From the NCBI GenBank assembly GCA_015680685.1, contig MNCI01001480.1:80120-144119 (forward strand): a stretch of DNA of 64,000 nt. Reading direction: 5' to 3'. How positions within the stretch are numbered: the stretch's first letter is position 1; each line of letters opens with the position of its first letter. The position numbers were made by a program, and so were the translations under genes. Positions 23,057 to 33,626 of the stretch are shown here, piece after piece. The DNA is from Gnetum montanum (lineage: Eukaryota; Streptophyta; Gnetopsida; Gnetales; Gnetaceae). The notes beneath the pieces were generated by a model that saw only the letters and a list, made by a program, of their open reading frames with translations, ran no database searches and had not been told where the DNA came from.

Positions 23057-25746
23057 ATGGCCCCTAAATGTGGACAGCAAGGAGGACCCTCTCAAGGTGC
23101 ATCCTAATGACCAAGGAAAGGTAGAGGCTAGGAGTCTTCCTAGGAATGTAAAGAATAGGAGGCACAATCATTCAACATCCATCAAGAGCCTCATGTTACT
23201 GTGCAATCGGGACAGGCTGAAAGAGGAGCTGTTGAAGCACCTGAATAGGGACAACATCTCATGTTGTCCTTGGAATGTGTTCAGGAAATCCATGAAAGGT
23301 CCACATTAGTAGCCATGATCGTGGAACTCAACTTTGGACCTTTGACTGAGTTTGCTTCTGAAGTAGCCATGGACCAACTCAAAGGGTTCCCATTATGGCC
23401 TATCCTCTCTAAAAGTGGTTCCTGGTACTTGGGAGAGACGTACCAATTTTAGCACAATAAAGAAGAGGGTACTACAGTTGATATTGGTGGTGTTTCTATA
23501 GATTTCTCTACCAAAATCATTTCAGAAGTGTTAAATCTTCTAAATATAGGGCCAAAAGTTCCTCACGTGCCCACTCACTCTGATGCTGATGCACGAAAAA
23601 TTTGGTTGAAAAGGACATACGACAAGGAATACAAGGCATATGTAGAGCTGACCCTAGAGGAGAGGATCTATTTCAAGATCATTACTTATCACATCTTCCC
23701 CATGAAAGGATTGAACAAAATCTCCATGTATGCGGCTAGAGGAAGTGCTATATTGATGGGCAAGATTAATGCTAACCTACTCCATCTGTATCTCACAGAG
23801 ATTCTGAGATAATTTGAGGAACACAAGACAAGGAAGTTTGTATTTCCCTTTCCTTGTCTCATTAGTAAGTTGTTTCAGCATGCTAGAATTCTAGGGTACA
23901 CCAATGACATCCCCAGAAGAGCCCAAAATGCTTCATTTTCTGAATTGCTTAAGCCACCAGCCTTAAGAAAAAGTGCTAGTGAGACACTGGAGCTAGAACA
24001 AGAACAAACGATGGGCACCACTACAACTCAAACTATAGGGCCTAGCCAACTCCCAAGTACAAGGCCCAATTAACAACAAGAGGTGGGGCCTAGAACATGC
24101 CAACAAGACCAACCGCCACCACCACCACAGGATTATTGATCGTTGATGAGCCATCTCAGAGCCATCGTTGAGACGATCAGTTGGGGAAGTTGTGATGATG
24201 CTAATCTCTTCCAAGTCATTGATGACATCATACAATCCATAGTCTCCATTCATCATGCATGGGGTAAGGTGTCAATCCAAACAGGAGGAGGGGGATCACA
24301 CTGGTCATAATAGATCTCAGGAAATGCTACATCTTTTCAGGTGTAATTGGAAACTAGTGAAGGTGCCACAGTCGTGGTCATGCAACACCAAGATGCAGTG
24401 GGACCACAAAAGTGGTCATGAACCACATCAAGGAATCATTCAATGTCCATGTTGTGCCACCAGTAGACTTTATAGGACCACGTGATGCTCAAACTTTGGT
24501 GAATCCCTCGATGACTCTTGTAGAGCATGAGGATGTTCTCGATCAGTTGTTGTAGCCAGGAAAAGTGATGACATCCTTGTTTAACATCCCACAAGATGTC
24601 ACAACAACTCAATCAGACCTCATCTCCACCAAAGAGAAGATGGTCATGGCAGAGATCAAGGTTGAGCATGCAGAGGCGGATTTGGAAAGACTCCAAGAGA
24701 AGCTCGTCACCCTGTAAGCTACACAGCGGGATCCATCTCAATTTATCCCTGCAAACTAGCTAGAGTCTTTTAGGATGGAGCAAGTTAATAAATTATTGGT
24801 AGAGAATAAAATAGTGGTGGAGGAAAAAGAGAAGGCCAATTGGAATGCTTCCAAGGCACAAGCATAGACATATGCACATGCCAAAGCACTCAAGGCCTTG
24901 CAAGAGGAGAATAAATAGCTTGTCACAGATGATCTTTGGTTGACCACTATAAAAAAACAAAAGAATGTCCTCGAAGAAAATTTTCAGTAGTTGTGAGAAC
25001 AATTATTCAAGATCAACCAGGACATAAATCGCTTGGCCAAAGAAAATCAAACCCTTTCAATGGAGGAGGTGCACACAATCTGTCAAAAGATGGCAATTGA
25101 AATAAGCGCATGGTAAAACAAGGCCAAGTGACATGAAAAGCTGATTGGCAAGCCATATTGAACACGTATGCATTCATCCATCAAGCAGAGCTCAAAATCT
25201 AGGGCTTATAGATAAAAGATCTTACAGAGTACATGGAATTGGAAAACCTGTAGTATGCTAATTTAGCCATGCTAACAATAGGATGCCCAAGAACAGAGTT
25301 GGAGAAGCAGGTAGCAACCACCTATGCGAAATATGAAACCAAATTTGTTGAGAACAAGAAGATGTTTTCGAAATTAGAAGTCACAAATTCTAAGTTTCAT
25401 GGTGGTCAAGGCTAGCTTCCAAGAATAAAAATATGTCATGGCAAAATTGGCTTGACAACTTACAGATTACTAGGAATACAAGGACAAGGCCAGAACCTAT
25501 GAGGAGGAACAACGACTATTTGCAGCCTAGTATGTCAAGGCAAATTAGATGTTTCCACAACTGTCATGTCCATGGGAGGTTCCGACTCCATCAAATATTC
25601 GAGCATTAGCATGGACAACACAAGACCCCTGAACTGAAGAGGAAAAGCTCTAGGCACTCCTTTAGAGCCATCAAATTCCAAAACCTAGAGCACAAGATAA
25701 GGGGAAGCAACCCATGGAGGAACCACCGCCACCAGGAACCACATAA
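23057..25746 (+). pseudogene. ORF2 of element A: plant-transposon-domain-like protein with coiled coil
   Basis: The likely start is the ATG at 23,057, supported by the matching MxPxxG start in element D. The first third reads MIVELNFGPLTEFASEVAMD, VDIGGVSIDFSTKIISEVL and LEERIYFKIITYHIFPMKGL, then GSAILMGKINANLLHLYLTE and ILGYTNDIPRRAQNASF. The pattern (beta-strand IGGVxIxF, an E-R-xx-F helix with a central Pro, and INANxxHxYLxEI) resembles the 'putative plant transposon protein' domain found in Athila-type extra ORFs. That match is by eye only. The last two thirds, from about 24,600, are rich in Lys, Glu and Gln and look like a long coiled coil, ending in a Pro-rich tail (MEEPPPPGTT, stop at 25,744). 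Stops and frameshifts inactivate it. The function is unknown. Confidence 0.65.
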
Positions 25747-25926
25747 GTGCCAATAAATTTTGTAATTTTATGTCTGTGTCCCAATTTTTTCATATTCAAT
25801 TCTCCACTACAACATGAATAAATTTCTATTCAATCAATAATCCCATACTGATCCACTATGTAATCAATTGGGCTTTTTCTCATTGTGTTTGACTCAAGGA
25901 CGAGTTTTCATTTAGTCATGGGGGTA
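25747..25926 (+). promoter_or_regulatory. 3' UTR and terminal polypurine tract of element A
   Basis: This short untranslated stretch ends in TTAGTCATGGGGG (25,912-25,924), two bases before the LTR start TGATG. It would prime plus-strand DNA synthesis. Confidence 0.8.
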
Positions 25927-26780
25927 TGATGAACCATGATTTGTCAGGCTCTAATATCAAACCCATGATATCGGGTACACGATATTGTGACCTAGTGAAT
26001 GATATCAGATACGCAATATCATGGTTCCTATGTAAGCCTATAAATACCACAATTGGGCTCATAGGAAAGAGTAAGTAAGTTGGTGTTAGAGTAAGTATAG
26101 AAGTAGAGTCTTTTTGTCATTTTTTAGTTCATCTCAACCTTTTCCCTAGTGCATCCCTGCAATGTGATGATTGTAATTGTATAGAACCTTTATTCTAGTG
26201 TGTCGTACTTGGACACGCACATGACCGGCAATAAAGATCAAGATTACTTCATCATTGCAGCATTTACTTAGTTTTAATTGTTTAACTATTATTTATTATT
26301 TTCTCATGTAATATTTCTTTACTTTACTCTCCTATCCCTATTATTAAATGCAGAATGAGGATGACTTAATCACAAGCATTTAAGTGTGACTACTTGGCAT
26401 CCCAGTAGCGTACCTAGGACATGAGCTTGGTAATCCCAGTAGTAGTACACGAGGTCCAAGATGTGTATGGATGCTTAAATACAGATGCTCATTGCACTTA
26501 GGCTAGCTTATATTCTCTTCTCCCATTCCCTCTTAGCTTAATCAAAGTTATTTTCCATTGCCTCTAGGAGTAGTGCTAGTTTAGGACCACATCATACACC
26601 TCACTCTGGACTAAACCATACATGACAAAGAAAATACTAGTCTAAGTGGAAAGACAACAAACTATGATCAACATGTAACTATATAGATACCACAACTAGC
26701 CCATCTGCAAAGTTTGACCAGATCATGCGTGAACACTCATATTTGTATGGTTAAGTGTAGGGGTACCTCGCCACTCATCA
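25927..26780 (+). repeat. Element A 3' LTR
   Basis: At 854 bp it is equal in length to the 5' LTR, starting TGATGAACC and ending CACTCATCA. It holds the GATATC cluster (25,951-26,020), the TATA box (26,038-26,046) and the aataaag signal near 26,231. The two LTRs differ by scattered substitutions that look mostly like transitions, indicating an old insertion. Confidence 0.92.
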
Positions 26781-28502
26781 TAAGAGTTATGACTTCTCTT
26801 GCATTTCCATGCAAATAGCCTAGAATAGGGAAGGAAATGTTGGAAGAGGGACATAGGACCAATTCTATATAAGATGGATCCTATCAACTTGAAAAATAAT
26901 TTCTATATATTTGTATTTTCATAAAATAGAAACCTTATACACTTCTTAAATATTTGAGCCATATGCTTATTTTTTGTGAATAAATAATAAAGTATGATAA
27001 ATATGAATTTTCCATCTATGTCGTTGGGATCATTAGATTGCAAGGAACATTTTTTATTTTGAGAAAAGGTTAATATTATTTATTATATATTAATATTTAA
27101 TTATTTATTTTAGTAAACTTAAATTATGAATAACTTTTTTTAAGATGCCCAATGGAGGCAAAACAAGTATCATTGAGATCATTGTTTTACACAGTATTTT
27201 ATGATGCAACTATTGTAATTTTTATATAACATATCTTTTGTGGTTGCATAAATGTTACATGTTTTCTAAATAAATTTTATTTAATTACATATATGATTTT
27301 TATAAAATTTTGTTGTGCTATATTGATCTATTATATTTATGCTCCTAATTAATAATTTTTATCTATTTTATTGCTTCTTTTTGAGTTAGTAAATCAAGGT
27401 TAAATCCATATCCTTGGGGTTTTGTAGTATCTCTATTAGTTATTTATAGGATATTTTATAGATAATTAATATGGGTGTTATAGGATCTCACTTAGTTTAT
27501 ATGAACTTATATTCATATTTTAGGTTCTAATGTAGCTCGAAGAGTTGGTGGGTCTTGTGAATAAAATCTTTATGATTATTATTTATGTTTTCTTATACTT
27601 TGGATATTTTTTGTTTATTTTGGCTTCTTGTTATTATTTATGAATTTGGTCATCATTCATGAACATATGAATTATGGATCTCTATGTACTTGAACACTCT
27701 CTATTATGATGGACTATGGTACCATAGATTAACTATTTGATGATAATATATAGAGATCTTATACTTTTTTTATTATTACTAGTAATGCTATTATCTATAT
27801 ATACAATAGGATATAGCTAATATGATTATCTTATTTATAGATATATTTGTATGCTAGTGTTACATTAGAAATATATCATACTAGGAAATGTGTAATCTTA
27901 GCATTATAAATTTGGGGATACTGATGAATATGTTTACATTATGATGATATTAGACATATTCCTATTATGGTATTTTCTTAGCATTTCATGATTATGTACT
28001 TACCTACAACTTGCTATCTGGACTAGATGTTTATTGCATGTCTTTTGTAATCATTCATATCATTGAGATATCAGTATATATGCTTATGGTATCATTCATT
28101 TATTTCATTGTCTCACATTTATACATTTGATATATGTTACATGCATATATCAAATATCTATATATATATATATATATATTTGGCATCATGTTCTATATAG
28201 CATATGTTTACCATGCTCCATATTTATATATTTTGACCTTTCTTTTTTATTGTACAATCATGGATTTCATATTTCTTTTTGATAATATGTTAATATTTTT
28301 GCATCTTATTTTGGTACTTCACTTTTCATGCTCTATTGGCATATCTTTCTCTCTTTTGTTTACATCTATTTATCATTATCATGACTAGGGATCTCATAGT
28401 TAGACCAATGTAATGCCTTTTTCAATCATACAATATCAATCACAGTAGGTGGAAGGCCCTTTGATGGCTTTTTCTTTGCTTACTTCCCTTTCTTCAATAA
28501 TT
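26781..28502. other. AT-rich intergenic DNA
   Basis: No gene or recognisable repeat was seen beyond a TA microsatellite at about 28,157-28,181. The short plus-strand ORF at 28,134-28,388 is low-complexity and hydrophobic by composition and is not supported as a gene. Confidence 0.5.
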
Positions 28503-28687
28503 CTAAACCTCTTTTTTTATATTCTTCATGAACCTATCTAACACTCCTTTGAGTAATCTGTCTTTAAGCTTTTGGTTTAACTTATCCATCCATGCCAAAG
28601 TATCACAATGGGTTGATTGAGTTTTTGCTAGGTCCTTCTCTATCTTCATAACTTGCATGTAGTAAGTTATGACATAATAATATGAAT
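28503..28687 (-). pseudogene. Unidentified coding-like fragment, right side split by a solo LTR
   Basis: The minus strand reads NSYYYVITYYMQVMKIEKDL and then LKDRLLKGVLDRFMKNIKKE, a Lys-rich helical piece ending at 28,503. It lies directly next to the solo LTR at 28,688-29,565. Another open stretch of similar style lies on the far side (29,615-29,887), so one ORF may have been split by the insertion. No family is recognised. Confidence 0.3.
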
Positions 28688-29565
28688 TGAGGACTGGCGA
28701 AGTACCCCTACACTCAATTATATGAATACGAGCATTCACGCACGATCTAGTTAAACTCCATAGATAGGCTAGTTGTGGTATCTAGATAGTTACATGTCGG
28801 TGGTAGTTTTCTATCTTCCCACCTAGACTAGTATTTGCTTTGTCACGTATGGTTTAGTCTAGAGTGAGGTGTATGATGTGGGCCTAAAATAGTGCTACTC
28901 TTAGAGGCAATGGAAAATAACTTTATTTTAAGCTAAGAGGGAGTGGAAGAAGGGAATCTAAGCTAGTCTAAGTGTGATGAGCATCCATCCTTAATCATCC
29001 GTACACATCTTGGACCTCGTGTACTACTTCTGGGATTACCAAGCGTATATTACTTAAGCACTCCTAGATACACTATTGGGTTACCAAGTAGTCACACTTA
29101 AATGCTCGTGATTAAGTTGTACACATTCCACGTCTAATAATAGGGATAGTAAAGGAAAGTGAAGAAACATTAATTAAGAAAGAAATCAATAACAATAACA
29201 ATTAAGTAGTTAAAACTAAGTGAATGTTGCAATGATGGAGTAATCTTGATCTTTATTTCTAGTCATGTGCATGTCTAAGTATATCACACTCGAATAAACG
29301 TTGCGTACAATTACAATCATCACATTGTAGGCATGCATTGAGGAAAGAGTTGAGATGAACTAAAAATGAACAAAAAGACTCTACTTCTACACTGACCTCC
29401 TCACTTCCCCTTCCTATGTGCCTAAATTTGGTATTTATAGGCTTACACATTAACCAAAATATTGTGTATATGATATCGTTAGCTAGGCCGCAATATCGCG
29501 TACCCAATATCGTGGATCCGATATCGCAGGTCCGATATCGAAGCCTAAAAAATCATGGTTCTTCA
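28688..29565 (-). repeat. Solo LTR of the GATATC family, perfect TSD
   Basis: 878 bp on the minus strand, starting TGAAGAACC and ending near CCAGTCCTCA (mutated from CACTCATCA). The flanking 5-mers are identical: tgaat at 28,683-28,687 and at 29,566-29,570. It contains the GATATC cluster (29,461-29,540), the TATA box (tatttatag on +, 29,432-29,440) and the poly(A) hairpin arms. Solo LTRs arise by recombination between the two LTRs of a full element. It is most similar to the LTRs of element A. Confidence 0.92.
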
Positions 29566-29614
29566 TGAATAAACTAAAAAAGATCTTATTATTTAGAGAG
29601 GAAATGTTTGACTA

Positions 29615-29887
29615 TTATCCAAACCATTGTAGGCCTCCTATCTTCTTCTCCATGATTTTGAACTCTAGGTGCTTATCGTTGCAGTTAGTTAAGCTCTTCC
29701 AAGTGGAGAAGTTATAAATATATTCTTCTAAAATATCCTTCTTAAAGATTAAATAAAAGAACTCAATTGTAGCTTCATGTTTTAGAAATTTATTTTTTAG
29801 GACACAATGGTACAATATTAGATCCATGATATTACTCTTCAATGATATTTCCTCATGATTTAATCTTTTCCTTTTAAGAACCATCAT
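29615..29887 (-). pseudogene. Unidentified coding-like fragment, left of the solo LTR
   Basis: An open frame of 90 codons reads LKSNIMDLILYHCVLKNKFL, then EATIEFFYLIFKKDILEEYI and FSTWKSLTNCNDKHLEF. Amino-acid composition is protein-like, but no family is recognised. It may belong with 28,503-28,687, from which it is separated by a solo LTR insertion. A retroelement ORF is as likely as a host gene. Confidence 0.3.
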
Positions 29888-29889
29888 GA

Positions 29890-31734
29890 TTTCTTTATTT
29901 TTTCTTCTTCTTCGTTGCCACTTATGCCCTAGTATCCCAAACTGACAGCTATGGCAGTGTATAAATTATCAATAAGTTAAGTATCCATTATCCTCACAAG
30001 GATCTTAATCATAGAAATCTCTACATATAACATGAAAAATATATACAAAATAAGAAAGTAAACATAAGAGTAATGTAACTTATTAGAAAAATAATAAGAT
30101 TTTATCTATTACTTCATCTTCATCTTTAAGACTTTAAACCAATTTATTCTGATATCCAACTATGCTTGTGAATGTAGCAGACTAGTGGCCCTCCATGTAG
30201 AATCAATCTTCATATCTTGCATAATAATACAAGTGAAGATTATTACTATCATACTACTCCATGATTCCTATAGATAAGAAAGAGGAAACTGTGAATTTAA
30301 TGACTTATTAACCTTGTTGAATCAATGATCTTCTTAAATATGCATAGTAAATTAGTGTGATTAGCATCAATTACATTAATTTTACCACTACTTGCCATGA
30401 TTTTAAGGCAAAACCTTAAACACTTATAAGACAATATTAAGAATATGTATCACACATTGTGTTAATACATAAAGCATTCCTCATGGTAGGTACTAAGGGC
30501 TAGCATAACTATTGAGTAGTTACTCTTTGGTTATTGGAATGCAATAAACAATAATAACCCTGACGAAACAAACTCTTTTGGTAGCTCCTTGATTGTGTAT
30601 CACAACTTTAAACTCAAGCATAATATAGAGCTTTATTTCCTTTTCACTTGGGCATACCACAACTTGACCACAACTCATGGGGATAGATCATGGCCTATTG
30701 TTTACATAGAAACTTAATCTAAAATTTTTCTTCTTGCATTTTGAGTTCTTAAACTCCATCATAACTTGTGGTTACTAGACCATGACTTGACCATGACCTA
30801 TCATCAAGAATGATGCTTTTACTATAACCTTTGGTAAACTCATGGTTACAACCTGAATGCTAATATAGTAAGAAAACAAAGTCCAAACAATGCCTAGGTG
30901 TTTCCAAATCACCAAGTAATCAAAACAATAGCACAATGGTAATGCAATGCACAAATACATGCCAATGACTAAGGGAAAAAGGCCCACAACCCAAATTAAA
31001 TACGAAAAAACCTACAAAAATCCTAATTAACACTGAAAATAATACAATTTCGCAAAAGTAAAAAAATATACTACTATTCAAAAATATATTAGATCTATGA
31101 CCAAGAATACATTAAAAACTAGTATGATCATTGTTAATATATACCAACATTAATCTAAGCATAATAGTTCTAAATTCGATAGAAAACTAGAATTCCACAC
31201 AAACCCTTTTCTTGTCAAAATCACACTAGCCTACTAAACTATCAAATACAAGTGAAAGAGCCAAGAAATATTACCTCAAAAATCAGAGTACAGACCCAGA
31301 GAAGACAAATATGCACACAACTATCCAAAAATCCATGCACACATACATGAAGCACAAGTCTTCAATTGAACAAAATTCTACTTCTAGTTAATGGTTGTCA
31401 ACTATAGCCCACTTAAAATGAAGTGTGGAATCAGAAATGGATATCACCAAAACATGTAATATCAAATTATGATTTCTAGTAAGAGAAAATTATTCTAACA
31501 AAATGAGTGATTCACAAAGGTTATATAAAAAATTTACTTAATCCTAACCCAAGATCAAATTAAATGTTTCTACAAGTAAACTTGAAGAAAACTTACCATA
31601 ACCACAATCTACTCATGTAAACTTATAATAAAACCATTAATACTAACATCATTATACTAATAGTAAATCATTAATAAAACATCAATTAAAAACTATCTCA
31701 CTCATACAAAATATATACCAAATATTTTTCTTAT
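29890..31734. other. AT-rich intergenic DNA, no gene seen
   Basis: Only short chance ORFs are present. No domain, tRNA, rRNA or clear repeat was recognised. Confidence 0.5.
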
Positions 31735-31893
31735 GAATCTGAACCAAAAATAACTTAAATATGAATATAGGTATATCCCAAGATATTTAGTTTAATTAGA
31801 ACTTTACAACTCAACATTGCCTAGCAAAATGAAACTCATAATTTAGAGTTTTCAAATCAAGAGTCTTATCACTAGGCTAATACCTCATTACTA
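31735..31893 (-). mobile_element. tRNA-derived SINE copy
   Basis: On the minus strand it reads an A-box-like ttagcctagtgataag, then ctatatctt-type linker sequence and a diverged tail. It aligns along its length with the copies at 32,814 and 32,984. Target duplications are not clear. Confidence 0.65.
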
Positions 31894-32434
31894 AATACAA
31901 ATCTTACGTAAAATCCCATTAATCAACAAGCCAATATGAATAATAAATAACACTATTTTTCTAGGCTAACCTCTAACCTCATGTGGCATGAAACATGATA
32001 TCACACCTAAACAAAATACCAAAGCACATATATATTATTACACACACAGTAATGCATGTTGCTTTACTTGTTGAAGCATGCCCAAGTAACACCACATTCA
32101 TGAAACTTGCTAACCTTATTCAACCTATTTGGTGCATCATCTAGCTAAGAAAATACATTATAAAAGCATCATAAATATATATATCATCAGTCTAACCCTA
32201 CAATGAATCAACAAACATGAAGCATAAAGAATACTCAAACATAGCAATGAATACTAACTATTGATGATGAAAACACATTGTGTTAAGTTCTTCAAAAGTA
32301 TAGGGTGTGCTATATATCCTAAGTACACATAAGATAAACAAATAAACCTAGTTTAGCCCCTCACATTTTAAGTTGTTGAATCACAATAAAAAAAATTTTA
32401 AGGGTAGAAGGCAGTGGTTTGGCCCAAAACAATT

Positions 32435-32500
32435 TTACTATAATTACACCCCAAGACATATAGTCGACATGAAACTTTACAAGAATTACAAAAGGAGAGG
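32435..32500 (-). mobile_element. Partial SINE copy
   Basis: The string acaccccaagacatatagtc and the following gaaactttaca match the middle of the SINE family (acaccctaagatatatagtt...). Both ends are missing. Confidence 0.45.
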
Positions 32501-32579
32501 TAAAGGAGGCAATGTTAGATCCTAAAAAAATTAGCATGATCATGACCCAAACCGACAATGCTCATCCTACCTAGCAAGG

Positions 32580-32690
32580 TCCCAAGAGAGTTGGTGGATG
32601 AACAAAAGCCTAACCTCTTTGAGTGGATATGCCTAAGCTCTAACCTAGGTCTTTGACTTGAGAAATGACTACCTTACCATCACTCCAAAT
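32580..32690 (+). repeat. Dispersed repeat related to 35,186-35,290
   Basis: The two segments share gttggtgaatgagcaaaagc-type sequence followed by taatctcttt and cttgagaaa. Orientation is the same. The family is unknown. Together with the short B-box-like strings nearby it could be part of a second SINE. Confidence 0.45.
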
Positions 32691-32813
32691 GATAATCCTT
32701 ATCCTTAAAAGAATTACAAAAGAATATAACCATGTCTTGAGTGTGATTCTAACTAGTAACCTCCTACCTATAGATCTTGTTAAATAATAAGCAAACCATG
32801 CTACCTCACTTTG

Positions 32814-32966
32814 GGTGTTGGAACTGGAAATAATTGAAACATAGGTACACCTCAAGATATATCATCCACATAGAACTTTATAACTCAACATTGCCCACCA
32901 TAATCTAACCTATGACTTAGAGTTTCTAAATCCAAAGTCTTAACACTAGGCTAATACTTCATTATT
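32814..32966 (-). mobile_element. SINE copy in tandem pair (first)
   Basis: A 153-bp copy is flanked by catgctacctcactttg (32,797-32,813) and catgctacctctctttg (32,967-32,983), a 17-bp target duplication. On the minus strand it has A-box-like ttagcctagtgttaag and B-box-like caggttagatta sequences and the tail ttccaacaccc. Confidence 0.8.
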
Positions 32967-32983
32967 CATGCTACCTCTCTTTG

Positions 32984-33140
32984 AGGGGTGTTGGAACCTA
33001 AAATAAGTGAAACATAAATACACCCTAAGATATATAGTTCAATTAGAACTTTATATAACTCAAAATTACCCACCAAAATCAAACCCATGACCTAGAGCTT
33101 TCAAATCAAGTGTCTTATTGCTAGGCTAACATCTCATTGT
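32984..33140 (-). mobile_element. SINE copy in tandem pair (second)
   Basis: A 157-bp copy is flanked by the same 17-mer (32,967-32,983 and tatgctatctctctttg at 33,141-33,157). On the minus strand it keeps ttagcctagcaataag and gggtttgattttgg, the best pol III A and B boxes of the family here. The shared middle duplication shows one insertion into, or duplication through, the target repeat of the other. Confidence 0.8.
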
Positions 33141-33157
33141 TATGCTATCTCTCTTTG

Positions 33158-33626
33158 ACTTTTTTGTACTCCTAACATCAAGTCATAACAAGTTGCTTTT
33201 TCACCATGAGAGAGAGTTAACCGTTAGGAGTGTAGACCCAAAAGGATAATAGATGAGTTTAGGTAGAAATTTTATGATAGATAAGGCAAGAGTTTATTAA
33301 TGGAAAAGCTTGAACTTGCACAATGTTATAGTTAATAATGAAGTATTACCCTAGTGATGAGACTCTCAATTTTGATGAGCAATGCTGATTACTTGCTTGA
33401 ATATACTTGTGATACAAAATGATAGGTAGCAGACAACAGAAGTTATGATCCTAGTTGCTAAAGAATGGTTCATTTTGATATTTAGCTTTCCACATGAAGG
33501 TTGAAAACAATTGCTTATTCCATCCATCAAACACATGGAAGGTCATGAGAAATGTTTATGTCAAGCGTAGGTATGGATTTTGGTGCTTATATTTTCCAAA
33601 CATTTTTTCACAAACATGAAATTTCT
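33158..33626. other. Spacer before the PPR pseudogene
   Basis: No coding signal, promoter or N-terminal PPR sequence was recognised. Confidence 0.5.

Larger units (their letters stand above)
18037..26780 (+). mobile_element. Element A: non-autonomous Gypsy-type LTR retrotransposon (8.74 kb)
   Basis: Two LTRs of 854 bp (18,037-18,890 and 25,927-26,780) enclose a primer site for tRNA-Asp, a gag gene, a long conserved non-coding block, an internal promoter-like module, a second ORF and a polypurine tract. The flanking 5-mers gaaga and taaga match at four of five positions, consistent with a target duplication plus one mutation. No reverse transcriptase, RNase H or integrase is present, so mobility would need proteins from another element. 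Gag and ORF2 both carry many stops, so this copy is dead. Element D at 58-64 kb is a close relative. Confidence 0.92.
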
